Source: Janthinobacterium sp. 67 (GTDB lineage Bacteria; Pseudomonadota; Gammaproteobacteria; Burkholderiales; Burkholderiaceae_D). Taken from it: a DNA stretch of 64,000 bases. Positions 19,495 through 28,524 of the stretch are shown one piece after another. Positions within the stretch are counted from its first letter, which is position 1, and every line of letters begins with the position of its first letter. The stretch is taken from NCBI RefSeq assembly GCF_002797895.1, contig NZ_PGES01000001.1:248001-312000 (forward strand). The letters run 5' to 3'. The notes under the pieces are model-generated. The model was not told where the DNA came from. It worked only from the letters and a program-made list of their open reading frames with translations, and did not search any database. The position numbers and the translations under genes are program-made.

Positions 19495-20505
19495 CTAGTT
19501 CGGCACGGCTCCCGCCGACTCGCCCGGCAACAGTTCGCATGGCCACAGTTCCTGCAAATCGGTGACGGGCGTGCCATCCATCTGCGCCAGCAGCATGTTG
19601 ATCATTTTCGCGCCGGCGCCGCGCGGGTCGGGCTGGACGATGGTGGTGACGTTGTGGCCGGCCAGGGAATCTTCCATCACGCCCCAGACGATCAGCGACA
19701 TCTCGCGGCCGATGCTGATGCCCGCGTCGAGCAGCGCGCGCACGGCGCCCACGCCCGACATGTGATTGTCGACGATGACGGCCGTGGGGCGGGGCGAGCG
19801 GGCCAGCAGGCGCTGCATGGCCTGGTAACCGGCGCGGCGGTCGTGCGCGTTGTCGACCAGATTGTCCGGATCGACGGCCAGGCCGCCCGCCTGCATGGCG
19901 TGCTGGAAACTCTCGACGCGCTGGCGCACGAAGTTCAGGTCAGGCGTGGCGCTGATCAGGCCGATGCGCTGGTGGCCCAGCTGCGCCAGGCGCTCGACGG
20001 CCAGGCGCATGCCCGCTTCGTTGTCGTAGTCGAACCACGCATGCGGCTGGTTCAGCTGCGTGCGGCCATGCGCGACGAAGGGCATGCCCTGCTGCGCCAG
20101 GTAGGCGATGCGCTCGTCGAACGGTTTCGTGCGCCCGACGATCAGCCCGTCGATGCGGCGGCCCTTGACCATGCGTTCATAGGTGTGGAACTCGTTGGTG
20201 GCCGAGGCGGGCGCGATCATCATGTCCATCTGCTGCGCTTCCAGCGCTTCCGACATGCCGCCCACGATGTCGATGAACATGGGGTCGGCCAGGTCGTTCG
20301 GCATCAGCGGGTAGATGATGCCGACGATATTCGTGCGCCCCACGGCCAGGCTGCGCGCCATGGGATTGGGGCGGTAGCCGGCCGCCTGCGCAGCGGCCAG
20401 CACCCGCTCGCGCGTGCGTTCGCTCACTTCCGGATAGCCATTCAAGGCGCGGCTGACGGTGGTTTCGGATATTCCTAGCGTTTTGGCGAGATTTTTGAGG
20501 TTCAT
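19495..20505 (-). CDS. LacI-family regulator of the maltose genes
   Basis: 336 aa. The N-terminal helix-turn-helix (LAKTLGISETTVSRALNGYP) and hinge helix (NPMARSLAVGRT) precede a periplasmic-binding-protein-like sugar sensor. It sits between lamB and the alpha-glucosidase gene, and CAAAGCGCTTTG, the symmetric centre-CG type recognised by LacI/GalR proteins, occurs in both flanking promoters. It resembles MalI/AglR-type local regulators and presumably replaces MalT here. No operator is visible before its own start, so autoregulation is not suggested. Confidence 0.92.
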   Translation of the reverse strand: MNLKNLAKTLGISETTVSRALNGYPEVSERTRERVLAAAQAAGYRPNPMARSLAVGRTNIVGIIYPLMPNDLADPMFIDIVGGMSEALEAQQMDMMIAPASATNEFHTYERMVKGRRIDGLIVGRTKPFDERIAYLAQQGMPFVAHGRTQLNQPHAWFDYDNEAGMRLAVERLAQLGHQRIGLISATPDLNFVRQRVESFQHAMQAGGLAVDPDNLVDNAHDRRAGYQAMQRLLARSPRPTAVIVDNHMSGVGAVRALLDAGISIGREMSLIVWGVMEDSLAGHNVTTIVQPDPRGAGAKMINMLLAQMDGTPVTDLQELWPCELLPGESAGAVPN

Positions 20506-20818
20506 GGATGCTGCAGTCGGGGTGGATCGGGAGCGGTGCCGTGCAATGCAGGGTAGTTTATCTGATAAATGCCGGAATGATCAGGGGTATGGCAAGCGGC
20601 GGCGGCGCCCAAAAAAATACGCGGGCAAACCCAGGGGCGCCCGCGCTAAAAGAGGATACTGCTGAATCACTACATTGAAGCTGCCGGCCATCGCGTGCAG
20701 CGGCGAAATGGTGGGTCCGGTTACTACCTGCCCCTGAATGAGCGGGCGGTGCTGCTGCCAGTGGCTGGCGCCTTGCGGCGTCAGCCAGTGTTGGATGCCT
20801 CTGATTAATAAAGAGCTC
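20506..20818. other. Gap between lacI-type gene and lamB
   Basis: 313 bp with no gene I trust. It holds the lamB terminator (20611-20644) and a further hairpin at 20762-20787 whose arms TGGCTGGCGCC and GGCGTCAGCCA differ by a single G-T pair. A 97-codon minus-strand frame across 20581-20874 is unlike any known protein and overlaps lamB, so I did not call it. The promoter of the lacI-type gene must lie at its left end; I see no strong -10/-35 pair. Confidence 0.5.
20611..20644 (-). terminator. Intrinsic terminator of lamB
   Basis: On the minus strand GCGGGC (complement 20639-20644) pairs with GCCCGC (complement 20621-20626), followed after two bases by a run of seven T (complement of the A-run at 20611-20617). 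It lies 175 bp past the lamB stop. Confidence 0.7.
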
Positions 20819-22039
20819 TTACCACCACGACTCGACCTGGAAGCCGATCGAGCTGCCATTGGTCTTGCCACCAAACACGCCCGTCGACGACAGCGCCGAT
20901 TCCGCGGCGGCGGCCGACTGGGCTGCCTTGTTCCATTTGGCGTAGGTGTAGAAGGCGCGCAGCACGGGGCGCGACCAGAAGCTGTTGCCGGCCGACAGTT
21001 GCGGCGCGAAGGTCAGCTTGGTGAGATTGCGGCTCTCGCCGCCTTCCGGCTTGACGATGTCGTGGCCCAGTTCCACGGCCAGGCTGTAGTTGTCCGTGAA
21101 GTGGTAGACGGGACGCGCGCCGATCGACGTCCATTTGCTGCTCACGCCTGCCGTTTCCTTGTCTTCATAGACAAAGGTGCCCATGCCCGACCACGCGCCT
21201 TTGGGCTGGATCATGATCTGTTCCGTCAGGCGCACGACCTTGTCATCCTTGCCGGCGCCCAGGCTGAAGCCGCCCGTATTGGCGGCGCTGCCTTTGCCGT
21301 ACTGCAATGCCACCTTGTTGAAGCCGCCCAGCAGATTGCCTTGCGTATGCATGACGGTCAGCAAGTGGCCGCTGGCGATGGGGGCGGCGCCCTGCGCATT
21401 GCGTTTCTGGTTGAATTGCAAGCCCAGCGTCAGTTCGCCATCGGGGTTGACCTTGATGCCGGAGAAGCGCAGGTCGTGGGACAGGCCCATGCGCTTGCTG
21501 TCGCCGTCATCGGCCGTGCGCACGATGGCGTAGGCCAGCTTGGCGGCGCCCAGGTCGATGTTTTCCAGGCCGGCGCCAGGGCCGCTGTTATTCCAGAAGT
21601 AGTAATCGGTGATGTGCACGTCCTGGCGGTCGTAGTAGCGCTTGCCGACCCAGGCGCGCGCTTCGGCGAAGGCGCCCGAACCGATCTTGTCGGCGACCAC
21701 GTTCATTTCGCGCCACGACGGGTCCGATTGTTCCCAGTCCTGGTTCTGGTTGACGGAGAACGCCACCAGGGTGTTGATGCGGAAGGTGGTGCCATTGGCG
21801 GCTTTGAAGGCTTCGCCGCCGAATTTCAACTCGCCGTAGGTTTCGCACTCATTGCCCAGACGATACTTGGACGAGGCGCCGGCCAGGCCGAAACACGCTT
21901 CCTTGCCGCCTTCGCTGCTGGTGCCAAAGCCCGAGCGGATGTAGCCGCCGAAATCGATAGGCAGGGCGGCCTGGGCGGCCGAAGCGCTCAAGGCCAACGC
22001 CACGGCGGCAGGCAAAGTTTTCAAGAAATGTTTGTTCAT
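20819..22039 (-). CDS. lamB: Maltoporin LamB
   Basis: 406 aa from the ATG beginning MNKHFLKTLPAAVALALSAS, a standard signal peptide; the frame is open 19 codons further upstream but those lie in the leader with the operators. LPIDFGGYIRSGFGTSSEGG and the closing aromatic-rich GFQVESWW are typical of the 18-strand LamB porin. It admits maltodextrins through the outer membrane for MalE. It has its own operator-rich promoter and terminator. Confidence 0.92.
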   Translation of the reverse strand: MNKHFLKTLPAAVALALSASAAQAALPIDFGGYIRSGFGTSSEGGKEACFGLAGASSKYRLGNECETYGELKFGGEAFKAANGTTFRINTLVAFSVNQNQDWEQSDPSWREMNVVADKIGSGAFAEARAWVGKRYYDRQDVHITDYYFWNNSGPGAGLENIDLGAAKLAYAIVRTADDGDSKRMGLSHDLRFSGIKVNPDGELTLGLQFNQKRNAQGAAPIASGHLLTVMHTQGNLLGGFNKVALQYGKGSAANTGGFSLGAGKDDKVVRLTEQIMIQPKGAWSGMGTFVYEDKETAGVSSKWTSIGARPVYHFTDNYSLAVELGHDIVKPEGGESRNLTKLTFAPQLSAGNSFWSRPVLRAFYTYAKWNKAAQSAAAAESALSSTGVFGGKTNGSSIGFQVESWW

Positions 22040-22093
22040 TGCGTCTCCAGTGTTTTTATAGGTGTGGGATCGGTGCGCATAACTTCGCGCAAC

Positions 22094-22156
22094 CAAAGCG
22101 CTTTAGTTATGTTTCAAAGCGCTTTGAGTATAGTTCAAAGCGCTTTGATAAGTAAA
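22094..22156 (-). promoter_or_regulatory. lamB promoter with three phased LacI-type operators
   Basis: CAAAGCGCTTTA (22094-22105) and two perfect CAAAGCGCTTTG (22115-22126, 22136-22147) have centres exactly 21 bp apart, two helical turns. On the minus strand the -35 TTTACT (complement 22151-22156) and -10 TATACT (complement 22127-22132) enclose the most upstream operator; the next covers the start region and the third lies in the leader. Confidence 0.85.
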
Positions 22157-22263
22157 CTCGTTTTGCTTCTGGAAATTTATGACATGTTGCGGAGAAACAT
22201 CAGGGAGGGCGGCGGCGCGTGGGCGCCGCCGTGTACGGCAGGAGGAACGGCGATGGTCGTGAC

Positions 22264-23823
22264 TTATTGCTGCGCCTTGCAGGCGGGCAGGGCGGCCGTG
22301 TCCGTTGCTGCACCAGCTGGATGACGCAAAAAGGCCAGGATCAGCAGGGCCGAAGCCGTCGTAATGCTGGCCAGCACATACAGCAAGTGGCGGAAGGCGG
22401 CGCCATACGCTTGCGCCAGTTCGGCGGCGCCGGCCTGCGGCAATAGTTCACCGGCATGGCGCAGCTCGCCCAGCGCCAGGAAGGGCGCGGCCAGCGCCGC
22501 CTGCTCCGGGGCGAGGCCGGATACTTTGCCCAGGGCCGCCATCGCCAGCGTGCCCAGCAGTGCGCTGACGATGGCCAGCGCCAGGCCTTCGCCCGCCACG
22601 CGCGTCGTATTGAAGATGCCGGCCGCCATGCCGGCCCGTTCGACGGGCACGACGCTGATGGCCAGACCATCCATCAAGCCCCACGGCAGGCTGATGCCGC
22701 AGCCGATCAGCAGCAGCGGCCCGATCAAGGTGGCGGGCGATTGTCCCGGCGCACAGGTGGATAGCCACAGCAGGCCGCCGGCCGCCAGCAGCAAGCCGCT
22801 GGCGCAAATGTGCGCGGCGGCAAGGCGCTGCGCCGCCATGCCGGCCAGGACCGGCAGCACCAGCATGGGCGCGGACAGGGCGATCATCATGCGTCCCGCC
22901 TCGAGTGCGCTGTAGCCTTCGATGCCGATGAAGCGGGCCGGCAGCAATACCAGCAGCACGACAAAGGAAAACGCGGGCGCGGCGGCCAGCAGTTGCACGC
23001 CGGCAAAGGCGGGCAGGCGGAACAGGGTCAAGTCCAGCATGGGCCGCGCGGCGCGGCGCTCCACGCGGATGAAAATGGCCAGCAGCAAGGCCGCGCCACC
23101 GAGCAGTCCCAGGCTGGCGGCGCTGCTCCAGCCACTGTCGGGTGCCTGTAGCAAGCCATAGGTAAACAAGGACAGGGCGCCGGTAAACGTCAGGGCGCCG
23201 GGCCAGTCGACGCCTTGCGCCTGCGGGTCGCGCGATTCGCGCATGGCGAGCGCGGCGGCCAGCAGGGCGGCCAGGCCGGCCACGGCCGTGCCGATAAAAA
23301 TGGCGCGCCAGCCCGTGTGCGTGATCAGGGTGCCTGCCAGGAAGGGACCGAAGGCCAGGCCCGTGCCGAAGGCCGTGCCGATCAGGCTGAAGGCGCGCGC
23401 GCGGGCGGGCCCGTCGAATTCCTGCGCCAGGGCCGCCAGTCCGCTTGACAGGGCCATGGCGCAACCGAGGCCCTGGACGGCGCGCAGCACGTCGAGCCAC
23501 ACAATGCCGGGCGCGGCCGCCAGTGCCAGCGCGGCGGCGGAAAACACGCCCAAGCCCAGCAGGAAGACGCGCTTGCGGCCATAGCGGTCGGCCAGCGCGC
23601 CGGCCACCATCAGGCAGCCGCCAAAACTGAGCATGAAGGCGTTCGTGATCCACGCCAGCGCCAGCGGCGTGCCGTGCAAGTCGGCGGCGATGGCGGGAAG
23701 GGCGATGGCCGGCCCCGTAAAACTGAGCGGCATGCAGAGCGCGGCCAGGCAGACGGCGGCGAGCACGAAGGCGCGCCGGGCGGCAGCTGGTTCCGGGGCT
23801 TGCGCGGGGAGAGTGGTATCCAT
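22264..23823 (-). CDS. MFS drug/proton antiporter, DHA2-like
   Basis: 519 aa, about 14 membrane segments as in the EmrB/QacA group. The loop DRYGRKRVFLLGLG between segments 2 and 3 is the MFS motif A, and GTAFGTGLAFGPFLAG fits motif C of drug exporters. It probably exports a hydrophobic toxic compound across the inner membrane. It is divergent from the LysR gene at 23931 (107-bp gap), which likely regulates it. No membrane-fusion partner lies nearby. Confidence 0.9.
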   Translation of the reverse strand: MDTTLPAQAPEPAAARRAFVLAAVCLAALCMPLSFTGPAIALPAIAADLHGTPLALAWITNAFMLSFGGCLMVAGALADRYGRKRVFLLGLGVFSAAALALAAAPGIVWLDVLRAVQGLGCAMALSSGLAALAQEFDGPARARAFSLIGTAFGTGLAFGPFLAGTLITHTGWRAIFIGTAVAGLAALLAAALAMRESRDPQAQGVDWPGALTFTGALSLFTYGLLQAPDSGWSSAASLGLLGGAALLLAIFIRVERRAARPMLDLTLFRLPAFAGVQLLAAAPAFSFVVLLVLLPARFIGIEGYSALEAGRMMIALSAPMLVLPVLAGMAAQRLAAAHICASGLLLAAGGLLWLSTCAPGQSPATLIGPLLLIGCGISLPWGLMDGLAISVVPVERAGMAAGIFNTTRVAGEGLALAIVSALLGTLAMAALGKVSGLAPEQAALAAPFLALGELRHAGELLPQAGAAELAQAYGAAFRHLLYVLASITTASALLILAFLRHPAGAATDTAALPACKAQQ

Positions 23824-23930
23824 GGGAATGATTCCAGAAAGAGGGAATCCGATGATAATATGGACGCAATCAATGAAAAAGTGGCTGAAAATCCACTCAT
23901 AACGGACAAATATTCCCCAATGGCTATGAC

Positions 23931-24857
23931 ATGGATAATCTGAACGGCATTGCCGCCTTCGTGCGCGCGGCGGAAACTTCCAGCTATGTGGCGGCCGGCC
24001 GGTTGCTCGGCGTGTCGGCCTCGGCCGTGGGCAAGAGCGTGGCGCGGCTGGAAGAAAAGCTGGGTGTGCGCCTGCTCAACCGCAGCACGCGGCGCATCAG
24101 CCTGAGCAACGAGGGTGCGCTGTTCTACGAACGCTGCCAGCGCATCCTGGCCGACCTGGGCGATGCCGAGGCGGAACTGTCGCACCTGGCCGAGGCGCCG
24201 CGCGGCAAGCTGCGCGTCAGCCTGCCCGTGATCGGCTACCGCATCATCCTGCCTTTGCTGGCCGAGTTTACGCGGCTGTATCCGGAGATCGAGCTCGACC
24301 TCGATTTCAACGACCGCCTCGTCGACGTGGTGGCCGAAGGCGTCGACGTGGCCGTGCGCAGCGGTACCTTGACGGATTCGCGGCTGATGGCGCGCGAACT
24401 GGGGCCGTTTGCCTTTGCCATCGTCGGCTCGCCCGCGTATTTCGCCCGCCACGGCGTGCCGGCCACGCCGCGCGCGCTGGAAGGGCATGCCTGCGTGCGC
24501 TATAAATTCCCCACCACGGGCAAGTTGCAGGAATGGGAGTTGCAGCGCGCCGAGGGCGACAGCGGCGGCGAGTTGCGCTTGCCGACCGCCTTGACCTGCA
24601 ACAATATCGAAGCCTTGATCGGCGCCGCCACGCAAGGCGTGGGTCTCGCTTATTTACCTGACTTTATCGTGCGCGACACCATCGCGCGCGGTGACTTGCA
24701 AGCCGTGCTGGCCGGCTACTTACTGCACTCAAGCAAGTTCTGGGTGCTGTGGCCGTCAAGCCGCCATCTGTCGCCAAAAATTCGCGTCTTTGTTGACCAT
24801 TTGTGTACCCACCTGCATTTCTCTTCGCTCCCTCCCAAGCCTGCCTCACTCCCTTGA
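23931..24857 (+). CDS. LysR-family transcriptional regulator
   Basis: 308 aa. The N-terminal helix-turn-helix (FVRAAETSSYVAAGRLLGVS) is followed by a LysR substrate-binding domain with FNDRLVDVVAEGVDVAVRSG, typical of the AaeR/DmlR-like subgroup. The last 20 residues are Pro/Leu/Ser-rich and look like a casual extension. It is divergent from the MFS exporter, which is the likely target. Confidence 0.9.
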   Translation: MDNLNGIAAFVRAAETSSYVAAGRLLGVSASAVGKSVARLEEKLGVRLLNRSTRRISLSNEGALFYERCQRILADLGDAEAELSHLAEAPRGKLRVSLPVIGYRIILPLLAEFTRLYPEIELDLDFNDRLVDVVAEGVDVAVRSGTLTDSRLMARELGPFAFAIVGSPAYFARHGVPATPRALEGHACVRYKFPTTGKLQEWELQRAEGDSGGELRLPTALTCNNIEALIGAATQGVGLAYLPDFIVRDTIARGDLQAVLAGYLLHSSKFWVLWPSSRHLSPKIRVFVDHLCTHLHFSSLPPKPASLP

Positions 24858-25170
24858 TGTCCCTTGCCCCCGCGCCGGAGGCGGCTTGGGGAATACTCCT
24901 ACCCCAAGGCGATTATTCCTAACGCCACCGAATTTATATTTGCTGCGATGCATCAAGCCATGCCGCACGGCATCAACTTATGGCCTTGCTGAATACCCGT
25001 CATTCGTTATGGAAATTGCCATAAGGAATTTATTTATGTTAATTTCATATCTGTTTCTGCAGCATTGCATTTGCCGGACGGTTGCAGGGACATGTGCAGG
25101 ATTAGGCGCCATCAGCGTGTAGTAACCAACAATTAAGGGATGATCATCCCGTTCCGTTCAGGGAGTGTGC
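24858..25170. other. AT-richer gap before the patatin gene
   Basis: 313 bp, clearly less GC-rich than its surroundings. It contains an 18-bp near-perfect palindrome TTATGGAAATTGCCATAA at 25007-25024 and a short hairpin ATGCCGCACGGCAT near 24959. These may be the regulatory region of the patatin gene. The ribosome site AGGGAG is at 25159-25164. No gene seen. Confidence 0.5.
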
Positions 25171-26292
25171 ATGAAGACAGTCACGACGATACCGCCGGAT
25201 CCGGCACCAGCCGCGACAGCGAAACCGGCCCGCAAAACGGGGCTGCTGCTCGGTGGCGGTGCACCAAATTCCACCTTGATCGCCGGCGCCCTGGCCGCGT
25301 TTCTCGATGAGGGTATCGAGTTCGACGTCATTTCCGCGTCGGGCGCGGGTGTATTGATGGGCTTGCTTTACACGACGCCGCACGAAGCCACGCCGCGCCA
25401 GGCCTTGCAAAGCTGGGCCGACACGGGCGTGGCCGACAGCATCTACAAGATGATCCCGATCAACTACAAGGTGTTCCAGAAGCCGGGCATGCACGCGAGC
25501 ACTTTCCGCGACGCCTTCCAGCCGCCGGCCAACAATCCTTTTTTTCAGGCGTTCCAGCAAACGTTTGCGGGCGTGCCCACGGCCTGGTCGGACTGGGGCA
25601 AGCTGATGGTGTCGTCACTGTCGCCGTCGGATCTGTCGGCGAAAAGCCTGGGCCTGTGCGCGCATTTGCCCTTCCTGGAAAAAGCCGTGGATTTTTCGGG
25701 CGTGGCGCGCATGCGTCCCGATTTCTACATCAATGCCTACAACCTCAGCGAGCACCGCATGCAAATCTGGGGCAAGCACGAGATCGAACCGATCCATGTG
25801 CGCGCGGCCCTGTCGTTCCCCTTCCTGTATGCGCCCACGACCATCGGGGGCGACGACTACATCGAAGGCGCGGCCCTCGATACGCTCAATTTCGATCCGT
25901 TTATCGAAGGCAAGGGCGAGCATCATGACGCCGACACCCTGGTCATCCTCGACATCCTCGGCGATGAACGCCTGCTGCGCAAGCCGCGCAACCTGTACGA
26001 CGCCTGGGTGCGCTCCATCATCACGCCGCTGGTGAAGATTTCCAAGAGCGAGCTGCGCCTGTTTGAACTCGAGCACAACACGGATGCGCGCACGGGCCAG
26101 CCCAAACGACGCCTGCTCAAGCTCGACCTGATGGGAGGCATCCCGGAGCAGCACTGGCCCGACACCCTGGACTGGTCCAGCTCGAACATGCAACTGCTGT
26201 TCGACGTGGGCCACAAGGCGGGCCTGGCGTTTTGCCGCCAGCATGGTGACTTGCTGCGCCGCACTCCCGACGCTTCCCCGCTGGCGGCCTGA
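25171..26292 (+). CDS. Patatin-like protein with altered catalytic motifs
   Basis: 373 aa from the ATG at 25171, 6 bp after AGGGAG; a GTG two codons upstream is inside that site. The oxyanion loop reads GGGAPN (28-33), where active patatins have GGGxxG-type loops. The nucleophile elbow reads SASGAG (55-60) instead of GxSxG, and the usual Asp-Gly-Gly/Ala reads EGA (232-234). The fold is recognisably patatin, of the DUF3734-like group. It may be a divergent lipase or a non-catalytic relative. No signal peptide; it appears monocistronic. Confidence 0.82.
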   Translation: MKTVTTIPPDPAPAATAKPARKTGLLLGGGAPNSTLIAGALAAFLDEGIEFDVISASGAGVLMGLLYTTPHEATPRQALQSWADTGVADSIYKMIPINYKVFQKPGMHASTFRDAFQPPANNPFFQAFQQTFAGVPTAWSDWGKLMVSSLSPSDLSAKSLGLCAHLPFLEKAVDFSGVARMRPDFYINAYNLSEHRMQIWGKHEIEPIHVRAALSFPFLYAPTTIGGDDYIEGAALDTLNFDPFIEGKGEHHDADTLVILDILGDERLLRKPRNLYDAWVRSIITPLVKISKSELRLFELEHNTDARTGQPKRRLLKLDLMGGIPEQHWPDTLDWSSSNMQLLFDVGHKAGLAFCRQHGDLLRRTPDASPLAA

Positions 26293-26376
26293 TCGCCGGC
26301 AAGCGATCCCGGCCACCCGATCGGCAGCTCTTATCCCGTCTGGCCTTGCCAGGCCACCTTTTTACTGTGACACACC

Positions 26377-28023
26377 ATGAATATCACCAAGCAATTAATT
26401 CTGACCCTGACCATCGCCTTGCTGGCCCTGCTATTGCTGGGCGCGGGCGGCGCCATCCAGCTGCAGCGCGCCCAGGAGCGTTTCGATACCGTGCAAAATC
26501 GCATCATCCCCAGTATCCAGGGCTTGAATGCGGCCAAGGGTTTCCTTGCCGATTCGCGTCTGGCCGGCTACCGCCTGTCCGTGTTCTCCAACCTGGCCGA
26601 CAAGACGGCGCTGGACAAGGCCGTGGCCGACGCCAACACGAATTTCGACAAGGTCATCGCCACCTACCGCGCCGAGCGCCTGTATGACGCGACGGACAGC
26701 AAGATGCTCGACGCCGACCAGGCCGCCATGGAAGCCTACCGCCGCGCGCTCGTGCCATTCTTTGCCGCCGCCTACGCGGGCGACATGGATGGCGTGCGCG
26801 CCACCTTGCTGGCCGGCACGCCGCTGGCCATCACGGCCGCCGCCGCCAAAAAGAGCATGGATGACCATATCGCCTACAACAACAAGCTGGTCGACGATGT
26901 AAAAGCGGAAAGCCTGGCCGCCTATGACACGGCGTTCAACACCATGCTGGCCGTACTGGGCGTGGCCGTGCTGCTGACGGGTGCGCTGGCCTGGCATATC
27001 TACCGCACCATCAGTGGCGGCCTGGGTAATATCGAACATACGCTGGAGCGTGTCAGCGCTTCGCTGGACCTGTCCGCCGCCATGCCCGTCGAGCGCATGG
27101 ATGAAGTGGGCCGCACGGCCACGGCCTTCAATAAATTCCTGGAGCGCATCGTCGGCGTGATCGCCACCGTGCGCGCCTCGGCCGATACGGTCAGCGTGGC
27201 GGCCGCGCAGATTTCCGCCGGCAACGCGGACTTGTCCGTACGCACGGAACAGCAGGCGTCATCGCTGGAAGAAACGGCGTCCAGCCTGGAAGAACTGACC
27301 TCGGCCGTGCGCCAGAATACGGACAATGCGCGCCAGGCGAATACCCTTGCCGTGTCCGCCTCGGACGTGGCCCGCAAGGGCGGCGCCGTGGTGGCGCAAG
27401 TGGTCGGCACGATGGGCTCGATCAATGAGTCGGCGAAGAAGATCGCCGACATTATCGGCGTGATCGACGGCATTGCCTTCCAAACCAACATTCTGGCGCT
27501 GAACGCGGCCGTGGAAGCGGCCCGCGCAGGCGAGCAGGGCCGTGGTTTCGCCGTGGTCGCCACCGAAGTGCGCAACCTGGCGCAGCGTTCGGCGGCGGCC
27601 GCCAAGGAAATCAAGGGCTTGATCGAGGATTCCGTGGATAAAGTCAACACGGGCAGCGCGCTCGTCGACCAGGCGGGCGCGACGATGGAAGAAATCGTCG
27701 CCAGCATCCGCCGCGTAACGGACATCATGGGCGACATCGCCAACGCCAGCCACGAGCAAAGCGCCGGCATCGAGCAGGTGAACCAGGCCATTTCGCAAAT
27801 GGACCAGGTCACCCAGCAAAACGCGGCCCTGGTGGAAGAGGCGGCCGCCGCGGCATCCTCGCTGCAAGACCGTGCCGTCGAGCTGGTCGACGTGGTGGCC
27901 GTGTTCCGCCTGCGTGGCGACGCCCAAGGGAAGGCGTTGAAAGTGGCGGGCGGCTTGCCGGCCCCGGCAACAGCTGCCGCCAGCCGGCGCCTGGCCTTGC
28001 CGGGCCGCAGTGCTCGAGGTTAA
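26377..28023 (+). CDS. Methyl-accepting chemotaxis protein
   Basis: 548 aa. Membrane segments are near residues 7-30 and 190-213, enclosing a periplasmic four-helix-bundle sensor (4HB_MCP type). A HAMP region follows, and the highly conserved signalling tip IDGIAFQTNILALNAAVEAA begins near residue 364. It transmits an unknown small-molecule signal to CheA/CheW. The C-terminus lacks an obvious CheR-binding pentapeptide. No che genes are nearby, so this is an orphan receptor. Confidence 0.93.
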   Translation: MNITKQLILTLTIALLALLLLGAGGAIQLQRAQERFDTVQNRIIPSIQGLNAAKGFLADSRLAGYRLSVFSNLADKTALDKAVADANTNFDKVIATYRAERLYDATDSKMLDADQAAMEAYRRALVPFFAAAYAGDMDGVRATLLAGTPLAITAAAAKKSMDDHIAYNNKLVDDVKAESLAAYDTAFNTMLAVLGVAVLLTGALAWHIYRTISGGLGNIEHTLERVSASLDLSAAMPVERMDEVGRTATAFNKFLERIVGVIATVRASADTVSVAAAQISAGNADLSVRTEQQASSLEETASSLEELTSAVRQNTDNARQANTLAVSASDVARKGGAVVAQVVGTMGSINESAKKIADIIGVIDGIAFQTNILALNAAVEAARAGEQGRGFAVVATEVRNLAQRSAAAAKEIKGLIEDSVDKVNTGSALVDQAGATMEEIVASIRRVTDIMGDIANASHEQSAGIEQVNQAISQMDQVTQQNAALVEEAAAAASSLQDRAVELVDVVAVFRLRGDAQGKALKVAGGLPAPATAAASRRLALPGRSARG

Positions 28024-28031
28024 ATCTTTTG

Positions 28032-28058
28032 ACCGCCCCGGTTCATTTAATGGGCGGT
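28032..28058. terminator. Hairpin between convergent MCP and GFA genes
   Basis: ACCGCCC (28032-28038) pairs with GGGCGGT (28052-28058) around a 13-base loop that contains the start of TTCATTTAA. It follows the chemotaxis gene stop by 8 bp and overlaps the end of the GFA-family gene on the other strand. No long T-run. Confidence 0.45.
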
Positions 28059-28484
28059 ATTCGGAAAAAAGCGTAGGTATCCAGCGATGTCAGGTCCGCC
28101 TCCAGCAATTTTATCTTTTGGATGGAGTCGGCCTTCGTTGACTGCTACTTCTTCAAAGTCAAACGGACTGATTCCTTCCAGACAGGCCACATTGATCCCG
28201 AATTGATCGGGTTTTGACCGGCGTTGGTGATGTGTGTATATCCCGCATTTTGAGCAAAAATAGTGCTTCGCTTGCATGGTGTGAAACTGATAAAGGGTGA
28301 GCAATTCCTCTCCAGAAGTGATCTCTATATCCTGAAGCGCCGCAGAAACCGCTATCGCACCGCGCATGCGGCAATAGGAGCAGTTGCAGCGCCGTGCTGT
28401 CTTGAGCCCGTCGCTAAGTCGAACTTGAAATCTTACAGATCCACAATGGCATGAACCTCGTAACTTTCCATCAGTGCTTTTCAT
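28047..28484 (-). CDS. GFA-family zinc protein
   Basis: 145 aa from the ATG preceded by AAGGA; the frame is open 28 codons upstream without a ribosome site. GSCHCGSVRF, CNCSYCRM and CSKCGIYTH are the zinc-binding cysteine motifs of the glutathione-dependent formaldehyde-activating (GFA/CENP-V) family. The specific substrate is unknown; many members are not true formaldehyde enzymes. It lies 40 bp downstream of an unknown gene on the same strand. Confidence 0.9.
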   Translation of the reverse strand: MKSTDGKLRGSCHCGSVRFQVRLSDGLKTARRCNCSYCRMRGAIAVSAALQDIEITSGEELLTLYQFHTMQAKHYFCSKCGIYTHHQRRSKPDQFGINVACLEGISPFDFEEVAVNEGRLHPKDKIAGGGPDIAGYLRFFPNTAH

Positions 28485-28524
28485 TTTTTTCCTTACAATG
28501 ACGGCTTGTGTCCGAACACGGCCT

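Noticed and set aside
20581..20874. 97-codon minus-strand frame after lamB
   Set aside because: Overlaps the lamB 3' end and the terminator; no ribosome site or homology that I can recognise.
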